DNA of 41,876 nt from Rhodospirillaceae bacterium (GCA_902615805.1 CACMQH010000008.1:1-41876); one strand, 5' to 3'; positions 24,959 through 33,165 are shown, counted from the first letter of the stretch. Notes: generated by a model not told the origin, from the sequence alone. Program-made: numbers and translations.

Positions 24959-24973
24959 TGGCATAAAGATTGC
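24959..24973 (+). promoter_or_regulatory. Sigma-54-type -24/-12 promoter upstream of fliG
   Basis: TGGCATAAAGATTGC matches the sigma-54 consensus TGGCAC-N5-TTGC, with GG and GC separated by exactly ten bases. The GG is the -24 element and the GC the -12 element. The expected start site is near 24986, leaving a leader of about 48 bases before the fliG ATG at 25034. Flagellar genes of Caulobacter-like alphaproteobacteria commonly use this promoter class. No enhancer site was identified. Confidence 0.75.
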
Positions 24974-25018
24974 GTTATTTATAAAAGTATTAACTGAATG
25001 TTAATATTTTGACATTTG

Positions 25019-25024
25019 AAAGGA
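25019..25024 (+). promoter_or_regulatory. Ribosome binding site that fixes the fliG start
   Basis: AAAGGA lies 9 bases before the ATG at 25034. It overlaps the alternative in-frame TTG at 25016, which has no such site, so the ATG is preferred. Confidence 0.6.
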
Positions 25025-25033
25025 TGTGCTATA

Positions 25034-26083
25034 ATGGCAAATACTAATATGGCAGAAGAACAAAACACAGAAGCTCAAGAAGTATTTGAGTCACTTAATG
25101 GTACTCAAAAATGTGCTATTTTAATGTTGCTTATAGGTGAGGAAGAGGCTGCTAATATTATGACAAATTTAAACCCTGATGAAGTAAAATCATTGGGAAC
25201 AGCGATGTATCAAGTTCAAGATATAGACCAAGATACTGTGAATATGGTTTTGGATGAGTTTTTGTCTATAATAAAAGCAAATACAGCATTAGGTTTTGGT
25301 GCTACAAGTTATATCTCTACAGTAATGTCAAAAGCATTAGGCCAGGAAAAAGCTCAATCAGTGTTATCTAAAATAACTCCACAAGATGCCCAAAAGCCTA
25401 TAGATATACTTCAATGGATGGATGCTAAATCAATTTCAGAATTAATAAATGACGAACATCCACAAATTATTGCTGTTATATTGTCATATCTTGAATCTGC
25501 AGTAGCATCTGATGTTTTAAGTCAATTAGATCCTAAAATACAGCCTGATATAATTTATAGACTTTCTACATTAGAAAATATTCAGCCAGAAGCTTTAAAA
25601 GAGTTAGAATTAGTGATGGAAAGAAAGTTTAATTCAAATGCTTCCTTAAGAGCTACTCAGGCGGGTGGAATAAGAGCTGCTGCTAATGTTATGAATTACC
25701 TTAAATCAAATGTTGAAGCTAGTGTTATGAAGGAATTGACAAAAAAAGACAAAGATGTGGCAAAGGAAATACAAGAAAATATGTTCGATTTTGAAAATCT
25801 ATCAGGAATTGATGACAAGAGTATGCAGTTCTTGATTAGAAGTTTGGATAATGAATTAATAGTTGTTGCATTGAAAGGCGCTGATGACACACTCTCAGAA
25901 AAATTCTTTAGTAGTATGTCTCAAAGAGCTGCCGCAAATATTAAAGATGAAATGGAAGCTCTAGGCCCTATGAGATTGACGGATGTACAGGAGGCACAAA
26001 AACAAGTAATAGCAGTTGCTAGACAATTAGCTGATGAAGGACAAATAGTACTTTCAGGTAGGGGAGGAGATGAGTACTTATAA
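25034..26083 (+). CDS. fliG: Flagellar motor switch protein FliG
   Basis: Rotor protein that couples stator activity to flagellar rotation. The product has 349 residues from the ATG at 25034; an upstream in-frame TTG at 25016 would add six. All three FliG domains are present: N-terminal LNGTQKCAILMLLIGEEEAA, the middle-domain EHPQ motif at about 141-144 followed by IIAVILSYL, and the C-terminal torque domain. The latter contains MQFLIRSLDNELIVVALKGADD and MSQRAAANIKDEMEALGP. It is full length, with no sign of decay. No other flagellar structural gene lies in the window, so the gene is solitary here, with its own sigma-54-type promoter. The next small gene overlaps its end by 14 bases. Confidence 0.93.
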   Translation: MANTNMAEEQNTEAQEVFESLNGTQKCAILMLLIGEEEAANIMTNLNPDEVKSLGTAMYQVQDIDQDTVNMVLDEFLSIIKANTALGFGATSYISTVMSKALGQEKAQSVLSKITPQDAQKPIDILQWMDAKSISELINDEHPQIIAVILSYLESAVASDVLSQLDPKIQPDIIYRLSTLENIQPEALKELELVMERKFNSNASLRATQAGGIRAAANVMNYLKSNVEASVMKELTKKDKDVAKEIQENMFDFENLSGIDDKSMQFLIRSLDNELIVVALKGADDTLSEKFFSSMSQRAAANIKDEMEALGPMRLTDVQEAQKQVIAVARQLADEGQIVLSGRGGDEYL

Positions 26084-26390
26084 AATCAATAATACTTATG
26101 CAGAAAGAACTTATTTTATAAAATTTATACTTTTATTTTTAATTTATATTGTTGCTAGTAAATCTTGGGCGCCTGCCAGGATGCATAAAAACACAATAAT
26201 TTATCCTACAGGACATAAGTATGAAACTAAACAAAAATATGAAGTGTGCAGACTAAAAAAAGAACTTAGAAAGCCAACTGAAATAAAATGTTTTTATTCT
26301 AGGCAAGATAAATTTGGTTCTGAACTGATTATTACTAATGATCAACCAACTTTCTCTTGTCTTAAAGAAATGAAGTGTAAAAAAGAGTAA
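26070..26390 (+). CDS. Small exported or membrane-anchored protein with four cysteines
   Basis: I do not recognise this 106-residue protein. Residues 16-30 (FIKFILLFLIYIVAS) form a signal peptide or anchor, with a possible cleavage before WAPARM. The mature part is basic and holds four cysteines, C60, C74, C97 and C103, spaced as two possible disulfides, which suits a periplasmic protein. The start overlaps the end of fliG. The GGAGGAG before the ATG is too close to be ideal, so translation may depend on coupling to fliG. Transcription from the fliG promoter suggests a link to flagellar or sigma-54-controlled functions, but nothing in the sequence proves it. Confidence 0.6.
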   Translation: MSTYKINNTYAERTYFIKFILLFLIYIVASKSWAPARMHKNTIIYPTGHKYETKQKYEVCRLKKELRKPTEIKCFYSRQDKFGSELIITNDQPTFSCLKEMKCKKE

Positions 26391-26400
26391 GCTCTTTTTT
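26379..26400 (+). terminator. Possible intrinsic terminator after the fliG unit
   Basis: AAAAAAGAG, a 4-base loop TAAG, then CTCTTTTTT form a 9-pair stem ending in a T run, at the stop codon of the small cysteine protein. The stem holds only two G-C pairs, so it is modest, but position and T-tract fit an end of the fliG transcript. It also argues against starting the next gene at the in-frame TTG at 26399. Confidence 0.45.
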
Positions 26401-26437
26401 GATTGACCTTAAGATTACCAAGTATTATTCTTATTTT

Positions 26438-27085
26438 ATGGCGGGTAGAGGGAAAGAAGAAGAAGGTTATTCAGTAGAAGCCCAAGAAAATATGGGCGTT
26501 GCTTTAGAAGAGTTTAAAGAGTCTCTAATTCCAATTGGCTCAGAGGAGGCAAATAAAAACATCTTCGCAACAATAAAAATAATGGTTAAGGGTGTCAGAA
26601 GAAGACTAGTGGACTTAGGAAATGTTGATGCTCCTGAGGGCCCATTAAAAATCCAACTAATGATTTTTAACAAAGAGCATATACCTCTAATCATAGAACA
26701 ATTAAAAGAAGAGGGGTTCAAACCTCGTACTGATGCCGGATCTCAATATGTTAAAGTTGATGTTCCTCCACCAACAAGATTACAATTAATGGATGTAGCT
26801 TCTGATGTAGATAGAAGAACTAAGTCTTGTATAGGTAAAATTAATAAAATACGAAGCAATACTGCCATAAGAATTACAAAGGCTGTAGAAAATGAATTTA
26901 TAGACCCAAGAACAGCAAGTATTGCAAATAAAAAAATAGAGAAAAACTTCATTAAGTTTGAAACAGATGCAATCAAAGCTGGGATGTTAAAAAAAATTGA
27001 TATCTTGGGGAAATGGTTTTCTCCTGAGAATGAAAGAGAAAAAAATTTGATGGCACAAATTAAGAAAAAAACAAAGCAGGAATAG
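26438..27085 (+). CDS. Divergent ribosome-recycling-factor-like protein
   Basis: A 215-residue protein from the ATG at 26438. An in-frame TTG at 26399 lies inside a hairpin and is less likely. Residues 69-190 align by eye with the ribosome recycling factor: the strand LKIQLMIFNKEHIP, then DAGSQYVKVDVPPPTRLQL (RRF: SDIRVPLPPLTEERR), then a long helix with KINKIRSNTAIRITKA (RRF: VAVRNVRRDANDKVKA). The N-terminal helix NMGVALEEFKESL also fits. The iRTGRA region and hinge domain II are shortened. The true frr normally lies in the pyrH-frr-uppS cluster, so this looks like a paralogue. It may bind ribosomes in a specialised state; the function is unknown. Confidence 0.62.
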   Translation: MAGRGKEEEGYSVEAQENMGVALEEFKESLIPIGSEEANKNIFATIKIMVKGVRRRLVDLGNVDAPEGPLKIQLMIFNKEHIPLIIEQLKEEGFKPRTDAGSQYVKVDVPPPTRLQLMDVASDVDRRTKSCIGKINKIRSNTAIRITKAVENEFIDPRTASIANKKIEKNFIKFETDAIKAGMLKKIDILGKWFSPENEREKNLMAQIKKKTKQE

Positions 27086-27092
27086 TAAAAGA

Positions 27093-27518
27093 TTAATTTT
27101 TTTTAATATCTTTTTTTATAGAGGAAAGAAGATGTAGTTGTCTCCATATTTCCTCAGACTTTTTGTTACTATCATGAAGTCTTAAAGATAATGTTCTTAT
27201 TATCGCCTTTAATATAGGGTCGGCATTTTCTACTTTACTAAAAAAAAGTTCTTTTTCTATTATTAGTAAACGACTATCTTTTGCAGCTTTTGCAGATACA
27301 CTATGGTCTTTATTAAATAAGCTACTAATTTCTCCAAAAAGTTCTCCCTCTTTAACACTTCCTATCACATAATCACTAGCACTGATGATTTCAACTTCTC
27401 CGGTATAAATATAATATGCAAATTTTGGTTTTTCATTTACTTTATAAATGATGGAGTCTTTTTTATAGTTTATTTGCTCTAATCCGGAATTAGTGATATT
27501 TTTTGTTATATTATTCAT
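27093..27518 (-). CDS. Cyclic-nucleotide-binding-domain protein
   Basis: A 141-residue protein made almost entirely of one CRP-type cyclic-nucleotide-binding beta-barrel, with a helical tail and no HTH DNA-binding domain. The phosphate-binding cassette reads EGELFGEISSLFNKDHSVSAKA at 57-78. The glutamate of GE (E63) is present, but the arginine that grips the cyclic phosphate is replaced by H72. Binding of cAMP or cGMP is therefore doubtful. Such stand-alone domains can act as regulatory subunits for partner proteins. It is convergent with the RRF-like gene (7 bases apart) and divergent from the rhomboid gene. Confidence 0.86.
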   Translation of the reverse strand: MNNITKNITNSGLEQINYKKDSIIYKVNEKPKFAYYIYTGEVEIISASDYVIGSVKEGELFGEISSLFNKDHSVSAKAAKDSRLLIIEKELFFSKVENADPILKAIIRTLSLRLHDSNKKSEEIWRQLHLLSSIKKDIKKN

Positions 27519-27559
27519 AATTTAGTGTACCAAATATTTGAATATTTTATTATAAAATT

Positions 27560-28276
27560 ATGTTTCCTTTAAAAGATGATAACCCTACTCAAACTAAACC
27601 TATAGTAACAATAGGTCTGATAGCTTTTTGTGTTTGTATATTTTTATACCAATTCTCTTTATTACATTCAGAGAATACCTTTATTATTAATAGTTTTGGT
27701 ATGAAACCGAAAGAGCTTTTTCTCAATCCAGGTCTTACTAATTATTCTACAATTTTTTCTAGTATGTTTTTGCACGGGGGATTTATGCATTTAATAGGGA
27801 ATATGCTTTTTCTCTGGATATACGGTAATAATATTGAAGATGCTATGGGGCATATTAAATTTTTACTATTTTATTTTGTATGTGGATTAGCAGCAGCTCT
27901 TTCACAAGCTTTAGTAACACCTAATTCAGATATTCCAATGATTGGTGCTTCTGGTGCGGTTTCTGGAGTTTTAAGTGCCTATTTGCTTCTCTATCCTAAA
28001 GCTAGAGTTTCAACTTTAATTTTTATCTTTTTCTTTATTACCGTTATTAGAATACCAGCAGGTATACTAATATTAATTTGGTTTGCTACACAGCTTATAA
28101 ATGCTAATTTGACTGATCCTAACAGCCCTGGAGTAGCATGGTTTGCTCATATAGGAGGTTTTTTTATGGGAATATTATTATTACCATTTTTAAAGAAAAA
28201 AAATGTAAAATATTTTGCCTCAGGTAATAAACATAGTTTTATACAAAAAAAGATAAGATTGCGTTTTAGGAAATGA
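27560..28276 (+). CDS. Rhomboid family intramembrane serine protease
   Basis: A 238-residue membrane protein with at least six hydrophobic segments. Rhomboid hallmarks are all present: FLHGGFMHLIGNM (with H77 and N81 of the HxxxN motif), the catalytic serine S131 in GASGAVSG, and the catalytic histidine H197 in WFAHIGGFFMG. Rhomboids cleave transmembrane segments inside the bilayer. The basic C-terminal tail would face the cytosol. The loop between helices 1 and 2 is long, as in a well-known subgroup of proteobacterial rhomboids. No obvious substrate is next to it. It converges on the Y-family polymerase gene with a two-base gap. Confidence 0.95.
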   Translation: MFPLKDDNPTQTKPIVTIGLIAFCVCIFLYQFSLLHSENTFIINSFGMKPKELFLNPGLTNYSTIFSSMFLHGGFMHLIGNMLFLWIYGNNIEDAMGHIKFLLFYFVCGLAAALSQALVTPNSDIPMIGASGAVSGVLSAYLLLYPKARVSTLIFIFFFITVIRIPAGILILIWFATQLINANLTDPNSPGVAWFAHIGGFFMGILLLPFLKKKNVKYFASGNKHSFIQKKIRLRFRK

Positions 28277-28278
28277 AA

Positions 28279-29538
28279 TTACTCATAAAATTCTTTTATA
28301 TCAGGAATCCTTGTAAAAGCTACTTTAGTACCAGAAAAGTCAGATATATTTTTAGGTAAGCTACCTATTGTTATACTATCTCTACCAAATTTTGAATTTA
28401 TTATATCTATAGTATCAGATAAACTCTTTCTCTTTTTTATAGTGTTTTCAAAGTTATTATTTAGGTATTGAAAAAAGTTAGTTTGAGCTGACTGCAGAGG
28501 CACTAAATCATACAAAACAACACTAACTTGTTTAATTCTTTTTATTTTATTTGATATTAGTATTTCTTTCCATATTAAATCTGATTGTTCCAATAAAGTA
28601 ATACTGTCATTTATTTTATTAAATTTTTTTTTTCCTTCTATGGAGTAACCACTTTTTATTTTGATATATATTTTTATTTTTTTACAAAAGTATCTTTTTC
28701 TTCTTAATCTACTTGCTGCTTTTAGTACAAGCCTATTTAGTATGTGCTTTGCTAAGTCAGGCTTTCTCCAATTTGGATGCAATACATGACTATGACCAAT
28801 AGTACTTGTCTTAGTAGTTATTTCTTCAATGTCATTACCTCTTAACAAATTCCAAAATCTTTCTCCTTGCACACTACCCCATATCGTCCGCATATTTTTA
28901 GGAGATAGTCTATACAGGTCATTAATAGTTTGTACATTAGCTAGTATTAACCTTCTCTCCATTCTTTTTCCTATGCCCGTTAGGTCAGAAAGTTTAAGTT
29001 TTTTTATTTTGTGAGGAAGTGTATCTCTAAAAAGTATTTTTAATCCATTAGGTTTTTTTAAATTACTTGCTGTTTTTGCTAAAAATTTATTAGTTGATAT
29101 GCCTATGGAACAGTTTATATAATCTCCCACATTCTTTTTAATACCTGATTTTATATTAATAGCTAAAGAAACAGCATTTTTAGGTTTGCATTCTTTTCCT
29201 ATTAATTTACAAGCTACTTCATCTATAGAGCAAACATGTTCTATGGGAATGTGCTTATTAATCTCATTGATCAGCTTATGATGATAATCTATGTATTTTT
29301 CATGATTTGCTTGAATACAAACAATATCAGGACAAAGCTTTTTTGCTTCTGCTATCATAGTACCAGTTTTTATACCCTTTTTTTTAGCTTCATAACTTGC
29401 AGCAATAGCACAAGTATAATCTGTAATAGATGGAACTATGGCAATAGGACGATTCCTAAGAGGTGGATTTATTTGTTGTTCAATAGTAGCAAAGTAACTA
29501 TTGAAATCTAAATATAACCATTTCAGATTTTTGTTCAT
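28279..29538 (-). CDS. Y-family DNA polymerase (DinB/ImpB-like)
   Basis: Error-prone translesion polymerase of 419 residues. The palm metal site shows D11 in YLDFNSYFATIEQ and the D106-E107 pair in CSIDEVACK. The first motif reads DFN rather than the more common DMD or DFD; the third position is not an absolute metal ligand. The probable steric-gate residue is Y15. SIGISTNKFLAKTASNLKKPNG and LTGIGKRMERRL (helix-hairpin-helix) are typical. The C-terminal little-finger domain runs from about 240 to 350, and a poorly conserved tail follows without a clear beta-clamp motif. The DFN form and length suit the UmuC/ImpB-like subgroup seen in alphaproteobacteria more than classical DinB. No umuD or lexA site is seen nearby. 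Confidence 0.92.
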   Translation of the reverse strand: MNKNLKWLYLDFNSYFATIEQQINPPLRNRPIAIVPSITDYTCAIAASYEAKKKGIKTGTMIAEAKKLCPDIVCIQANHEKYIDYHHKLINEINKHIPIEHVCSIDEVACKLIGKECKPKNAVSLAINIKSGIKKNVGDYINCSIGISTNKFLAKTASNLKKPNGLKILFRDTLPHKIKKLKLSDLTGIGKRMERRLILANVQTINDLYRLSPKNMRTIWGSVQGERFWNLLRGNDIEEITTKTSTIGHSHVLHPNWRKPDLAKHILNRLVLKAASRLRRKRYFCKKIKIYIKIKSGYSIEGKKKFNKINDSITLLEQSDLIWKEILISNKIKRIKQVSVVLYDLVPLQSAQTNFFQYLNNNFENTIKKRKSLSDTIDIINSKFGRDSITIGSLPKNISDFSGTKVAFTRIPDIKEFYE

Positions 29539-29593
29539 TATTTGTTCACTTTATGTTCTTAAATAAAAATGTCAATAACCTATTGTAATATTC

Positions 29594-30481
29594 TTAAAAA
29601 ATAAAGTCCTTAATAATATAATTTGGAAAAGCTGAATATTTTTTGCAGAGTTTATCAATACTATTTTTATATACTTTATGACTATTACTGTTACTTAGTT
29701 CATATTTATGAATGCCATTAGTAATTAGTAAAGAATTAAGTTTATTGTTATTAGCGCCTAGTATATCTGTTTCAAGAGAGTCACCTATAACTAAAACTTT
29801 ATCTAAAGCTAATTTAGTGTTTAAACTTTTTAAAATATTAAAAGATTTTTGATACATAGCCTGAAAAGGCTTTCCATATCTAAACACTTCTCCCCCATTA
29901 TTTTGATAATAATCTGCTAATATACCAGCACAAGTAATTAATTGTCCATTTTGTCTAATCACTACTTTATCAGGGTTAGCGCATACTAAAGGCAAATTAT
30001 ATTTTAATGCTTCATTAAGTTCTCTTTTATAATTACTAAGAGTATGATCAAAATCTCTAGTTCCACAAACTAACACAAAAGAGCTTTTATCTATAGATGA
30101 GACTTCTTTAATTTCAAGATTTGCTGCTATACCTTTATCAAGTTCTTGACCAATAAAGTAATAATTATCACCTAGTAAAGATAATTTTTTCTTATTAGAA
30201 AGACACTCTTCACGGCATACTTCACCTGATGAGACAATAAAATCATATAAATTGTTATTAATTCCTATAGAACTCAATTTATCAGATACTATTTTAGCTC
30301 TTCTGGGAGCATTAGAAAGAAGAATAATATTTTTATTTTTTTCTTTTAATTTTTTTAAGGTTAACTTTGCGTATTTATAAGCTTCTATGCCATCCCATAA
30401 TACTCCCCAAATATCAATAATAAATGCATTATAGTTATTGATTATTTGATTTATATTTTTTAATGATTTATAGCTGTGCAT
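29594..30481 (-). CDS. HAD superfamily class IIA phosphatase (NagD-like)
   Basis: A 295-residue HAD hydrolase of the IIA type. Motif I is IIDIWGVLWDG (D23, with Trp in place of the usual second Asp, as in the alphaproteobacterial subgroup). Motif II is ILLSNAPRR. The class IIA cap lies between about 90 and 210 and contains CGTRDFDHT and CANPDKV. Motif III is the lysine in FRYGKPFQ, and motif IV is VIGDSLETDILGA. NagD and pyridoxal-phosphate phosphatases are relatives; the substrate here is unknown. It lies 4 bases after pyrD on the same strand, which hints at a nucleotide or sugar phosphate, though only weakly. Confidence 0.88.
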   Translation of the reverse strand: MHSYKSLKNINQIINNYNAFIIDIWGVLWDGIEAYKYAKLTLKKLKEKNKNIILLSNAPRRAKIVSDKLSSIGINNNLYDFIVSSGEVCREECLSNKKKLSLLGDNYYFIGQELDKGIAANLEIKEVSSIDKSSFVLVCGTRDFDHTLSNYKRELNEALKYNLPLVCANPDKVVIRQNGQLITCAGILADYYQNNGGEVFRYGKPFQAMYQKSFNILKSLNTKLALDKVLVIGDSLETDILGANNNKLNSLLITNGIHKYELSNSNSHKVYKNSIDKLCKKYSAFPNYIIKDFIF

Positions 30482-30485
30482 AATA

Positions 30486-31523
30486 TTATTTATTTAGTTT
30501 AGATAATTGAATAAAATCTAAAACAATTTTGTCTATTATGCTTATTCCATTATATATTAAAGAACTATAAACTTGAACAGCATTGGCCCCTAGTTTAAGT
30601 TTTTTAAAAACTTTTTCACCACTATCAACACCTCCAACTCCTATTAAAGTGATTTTTCCTTTAGAAATCTTTTGTAATTTTTTTAAAATATTATTCGAAT
30701 TTTTATATAAAGCGTTTCCTGAAATACCCCCTTGTAATTCAGTATATTTTTTGTTTTGAATGATTTTTTTGTTTATAGAGGTATTAGTGGCTATAATACC
30801 TTCAATTTTATATTTTTTTATAAGTATAACAATATTTTTCAAATCAGATTCTTTTAGATCAGGAGCAATTTTTAAAGCTAGAGGAATTTTTCTTTTACTT
30901 TTTTTAAAATATTCTTCTCTTTTTGTACAAAGCTTTTTTAATAAGGGCGCTAAGTTATTTTGCAGTTGAAGTTTTCGTAAGCCTGGAGTGTTAGGAGATG
31001 AAACGTTTATTGCAATGTAATCAGCAACTGAACAAAAGATTTCAAAGCACTTTTCATAGTCTTTTAGTGGGTTTTTAGTATTTTTATTACAGCCAATGTT
31101 TACTCCTATTAGAGGTTCTAAGCCTAAGGTATGATATTTTCTAACTTTATATAGATTGTCAAATATTTTTGAAGCTCCTAAGTTGGGAAAACCTAATTTA
31201 TTAATTATAGATTTTTCTTCTAGTACTCTAAAAACTCTTGGTTTGCTATTTCCAATTTGTGGATGTGGTGTTACTGTCCCAACTTCTATAAAACTAAAGT
31301 TTTGTTTTAATAAGCCAGGTAATGCTTCTGCATTTTTGTCAAAACCTGCAGCAAGTCCTACAGGATGTGTTAATTTAAAATTAAAAAATTTAATTTTTGT
31401 TAGAGAGCTTGTACTTTTTTTTTTAGGGGGAACTAAACTATATTTTAACAAAAATATTGCAATGCTATGTGATATTTCCTCAGGTAATCTAAGTAAAAGT
31501 GATAAAAAAAATTTTTCTAACAT
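30486..31523 (-). CDS. pyrD: Dihydroorotate dehydrogenase (quinone), class 2
   Basis: Oxidises dihydroorotate to orotate in pyrimidine synthesis and passes electrons to the quinone pool. The product has 345 residues. The N-terminal 40 residues form the two-helix membrane-associated quinone tunnel typical of class 2. FMN and substrate motifs are GLAAGFDKNAE, VGTVTPHPQIGN, INKLGFPN and NVSSPNTPGLR, with the catalytic serine S175. The nucleotide-binding end LIGVGGVDSG is intact. It starts 83 bases from the divergent purE start, so pyrimidine and purine genes face apart from a shared A+T-rich gap. Confidence 0.96.
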   Translation of the reverse strand: MLEKFFLSLLLRLPEEISHSIAIFLLKYSLVPPKKKSTSSLTKIKFFNFKLTHPVGLAAGFDKNAEALPGLLKQNFSFIEVGTVTPHPQIGNSKPRVFRVLEEKSIINKLGFPNLGASKIFDNLYKVRKYHTLGLEPLIGVNIGCNKNTKNPLKDYEKCFEIFCSVADYIAINVSSPNTPGLRKLQLQNNLAPLLKKLCTKREEYFKKSKRKIPLALKIAPDLKESDLKNIVILIKKYKIEGIIATNTSINKKIIQNKKYTELQGGISGNALYKNSNNILKKLQKISKGKITLIGVGGVDSGEKVFKKLKLGANAVQVYSSLIYNGISIIDKIVLDFIQLSKLNK

Positions 31524-31596
31524 AACACATTTATTATCATTTAATTGAATTAAATAAAAGCAAAGTTATAATACTAACTTAATTATATTTCTTTTT

Positions 31597-31600
31597 GGAG
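31597..31600 (+). promoter_or_regulatory. Ribosome binding site that fixes the purE start
   Basis: GGAG lies 6 bases before the ATG at 31607. The upstream in-frame TTG at 31595 overlaps this site and so is unlikely to be used. Confidence 0.65.
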
Positions 31601-31606
31601 TTAAAT

Positions 31607-32095
31607 ATGAAAAAAGACAAGGTAAGTATTATAATGGGAAGTCAGTCTGACTGGAAAACACTACAATCAGCAGAAAATATATTAAATGATTTTAAAATTT
31701 CTAATGAAGTTAAAATAGTTTCAGCTCATAGAACTCCAGAGAGATTGTATAGATATGCTAAAAATGCTCATAAAAACAACATTAAAGTTATAATAGCTGG
31801 AGCTGGAGGAGCAGCTCATCTGCCAGGAATGGTTGCCTCGTTAACTAAAATTCCAGTATTAGGTGTCCCAATAGAAAGTAAACTTATGAACGGACTTGAC
31901 AGTTTATTATCTATAGTACAAATGCCATATGGTATACCTACTGCAACTTTTGCAATTGGGGAAGCAGGAGCTAAAAATGCCGCTTTGTTTGCAATATCTT
32001 TATTTGCAAATAATGATAAAAATATTTCAAAAAAATTAAGTAAGTGGAGAGAAGATTTAACTAAGGCTGTAAGTATAACTCCTAAGAGAAAATGA
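31607..32095 (+). CDS. purE: N5-carboxyaminoimidazole ribonucleotide mutase (PurE class I)
   Basis: Moves the carboxyl group of N5-CAIR to give CAIR in purine synthesis. From the ATG at 31607 it has 162 residues, normal for class I PurE. Conserved motifs are IIMGSQSDW near the start, VSAHRTPE with the catalytic H41, AGAGGAAHLPGMVA and VPIESKLMNGLDSLLSIVQMP. Class I enzymes need PurK to make N5-CAIR, and purK follows immediately, overlapping the stop by four bases (ATGA). The pair is a self-consistent unit. Confidence 0.97.
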   Translation: MKKDKVSIIMGSQSDWKTLQSAENILNDFKISNEVKIVSAHRTPERLYRYAKNAHKNNIKVIIAGAGGAAHLPGMVASLTKIPVLGVPIESKLMNGLDSLLSIVQMPYGIPTATFAIGEAGAKNAALFAISLFANNDKNISKKLSKWREDLTKAVSITPKRK

Positions 32096-33165
32096 AAAAT
32101 AATGTTATTAAAAATATAACTAATAAGACATTAGGCATTTTAGGAGGAGGACAACTTGGTAAAATGATTGCTATTGAAGCTTCTCGGCTTGGAATTAAAA
32201 CTTGTATATTTGATCCTAATAAAAATTCACCTGCTTTTCAAAATGCAAATATAATAATTAATAGTGATTACACTAATAAAAAAGCTCTACGACAATTTGT
32301 TAAGTGCTCAGATAAGATTACGTACGAGTTTGAAAATATTCCTTTAGAAAGCTTGAATTTTTTAGAAAAAAATAGTCAAATTTTTCCTGGCATAAAAGCA
32401 TTAAAATATTCTCAAGATAGATTGCTAGAAAAAGAATTTATTTCTAACTTAGGTATTTCTGTAGCTCCTTTTTATCAAATAAAAAATTACGTTGATGTTA
32501 AAGGTGCTTTAGAAAAGTTAAAAGGTACTGCTATTTTAAAAACAAGAAAGTTTGGTTATGATGGCAAAGGGCAACATACAATAAAAAGATATAGAATTCC
32601 AAATATAAAAAATAATATTGAAAAAAATAAATATATCATTGAAGGGATTATAAAGTTTAAAAAAGAAATTTCAGTAATAGTAGTAATAAAAAAAGATGGA
32701 TCTGCAATATGTTATGAACCATCTGAAAATAAGCATATAAATGGAATACTTAGGGAAACCGCATTTCCTGCAAAAATAAGTATAAAAACTAAAAACAAAG
32801 CAAAAGCTATTGCTGTAAAATTGGCCAGATCTTTAAATATTATTGGTATTATTGCAATAGAAATGTTTGTTGATAAGAGCAATGAAATTATTGTAAATGA
32901 AGTTGCTCCTAGACCACATAATTCTGGTCATTGGACTATGGATGCGTGTAATGTTTCTCAATTTGAAGCTTTAGTCAGAGTTATTTTTGATATGCCAATT
33001 CCAAATATTAAATACTATCATAACTGTAAGATGATAAATATTTTAGGAGAAAATTATAATGTTTTAGAGAAATCCTTATATAAAAAAAATCATAAAGTTT
33101 ATATATATGGGAAAGATAAAATTAAAGAAGATAGAAAACTAGGTCACATTAATATTTTATTTTAA
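32092..33165 (+). CDS. purK: N5-carboxyaminoimidazole ribonucleotide synthase
   Basis: ATP-grasp enzyme that makes N5-CAIR from AIR, bicarbonate and ATP; its product is used by PurE encoded just upstream. The product has 357 residues. The N-terminal preATP-grasp domain has TLGILGGGQLGKMIA. The ATP-grasp part shows ILKTRKFGYDGKGQ, and the late metal-binding segment is VNEVAPRPHNSGHWTMDAC. The C-terminal cap is lysine-rich but complete. It is translationally coupled to purE. Its stop overlaps the stop of the convergent COQ9 gene by four bases (TTAA, 33162-33165). Confidence 0.96.
   Translation: MKNNVIKNITNKTLGILGGGQLGKMIAIEASRLGIKTCIFDPNKNSPAFQNANIIINSDYTNKKALRQFVKCSDKITYEFENIPLESLNFLEKNSQIFPGIKALKYSQDRLLEKEFISNLGISVAPFYQIKNYVDVKGALEKLKGTAILKTRKFGYDGKGQHTIKRYRIPNIKNNIEKNKYIIEGIIKFKKEISVIVVIKKDGSAICYEPSENKHINGILRETAFPAKISIKTKNKAKAIAVKLARSLNIIGIIAIEMFVDKSNEIIVNEVAPRPHNSGHWTMDACNVSQFEALVRVIFDMPIPNIKYYHNCKMINILGENYNVLEKSLYKKNHKVYIYGKDKIKEDRKLGHINILF

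Noticed and set aside
26399-26401. TTG at 26399 as the start of the RRF-like protein
   Set aside because: It lies in the 3' arm of a terminator-like hairpin with no ribosome site; the ATG at 26438 begins closer to the family's first helix.
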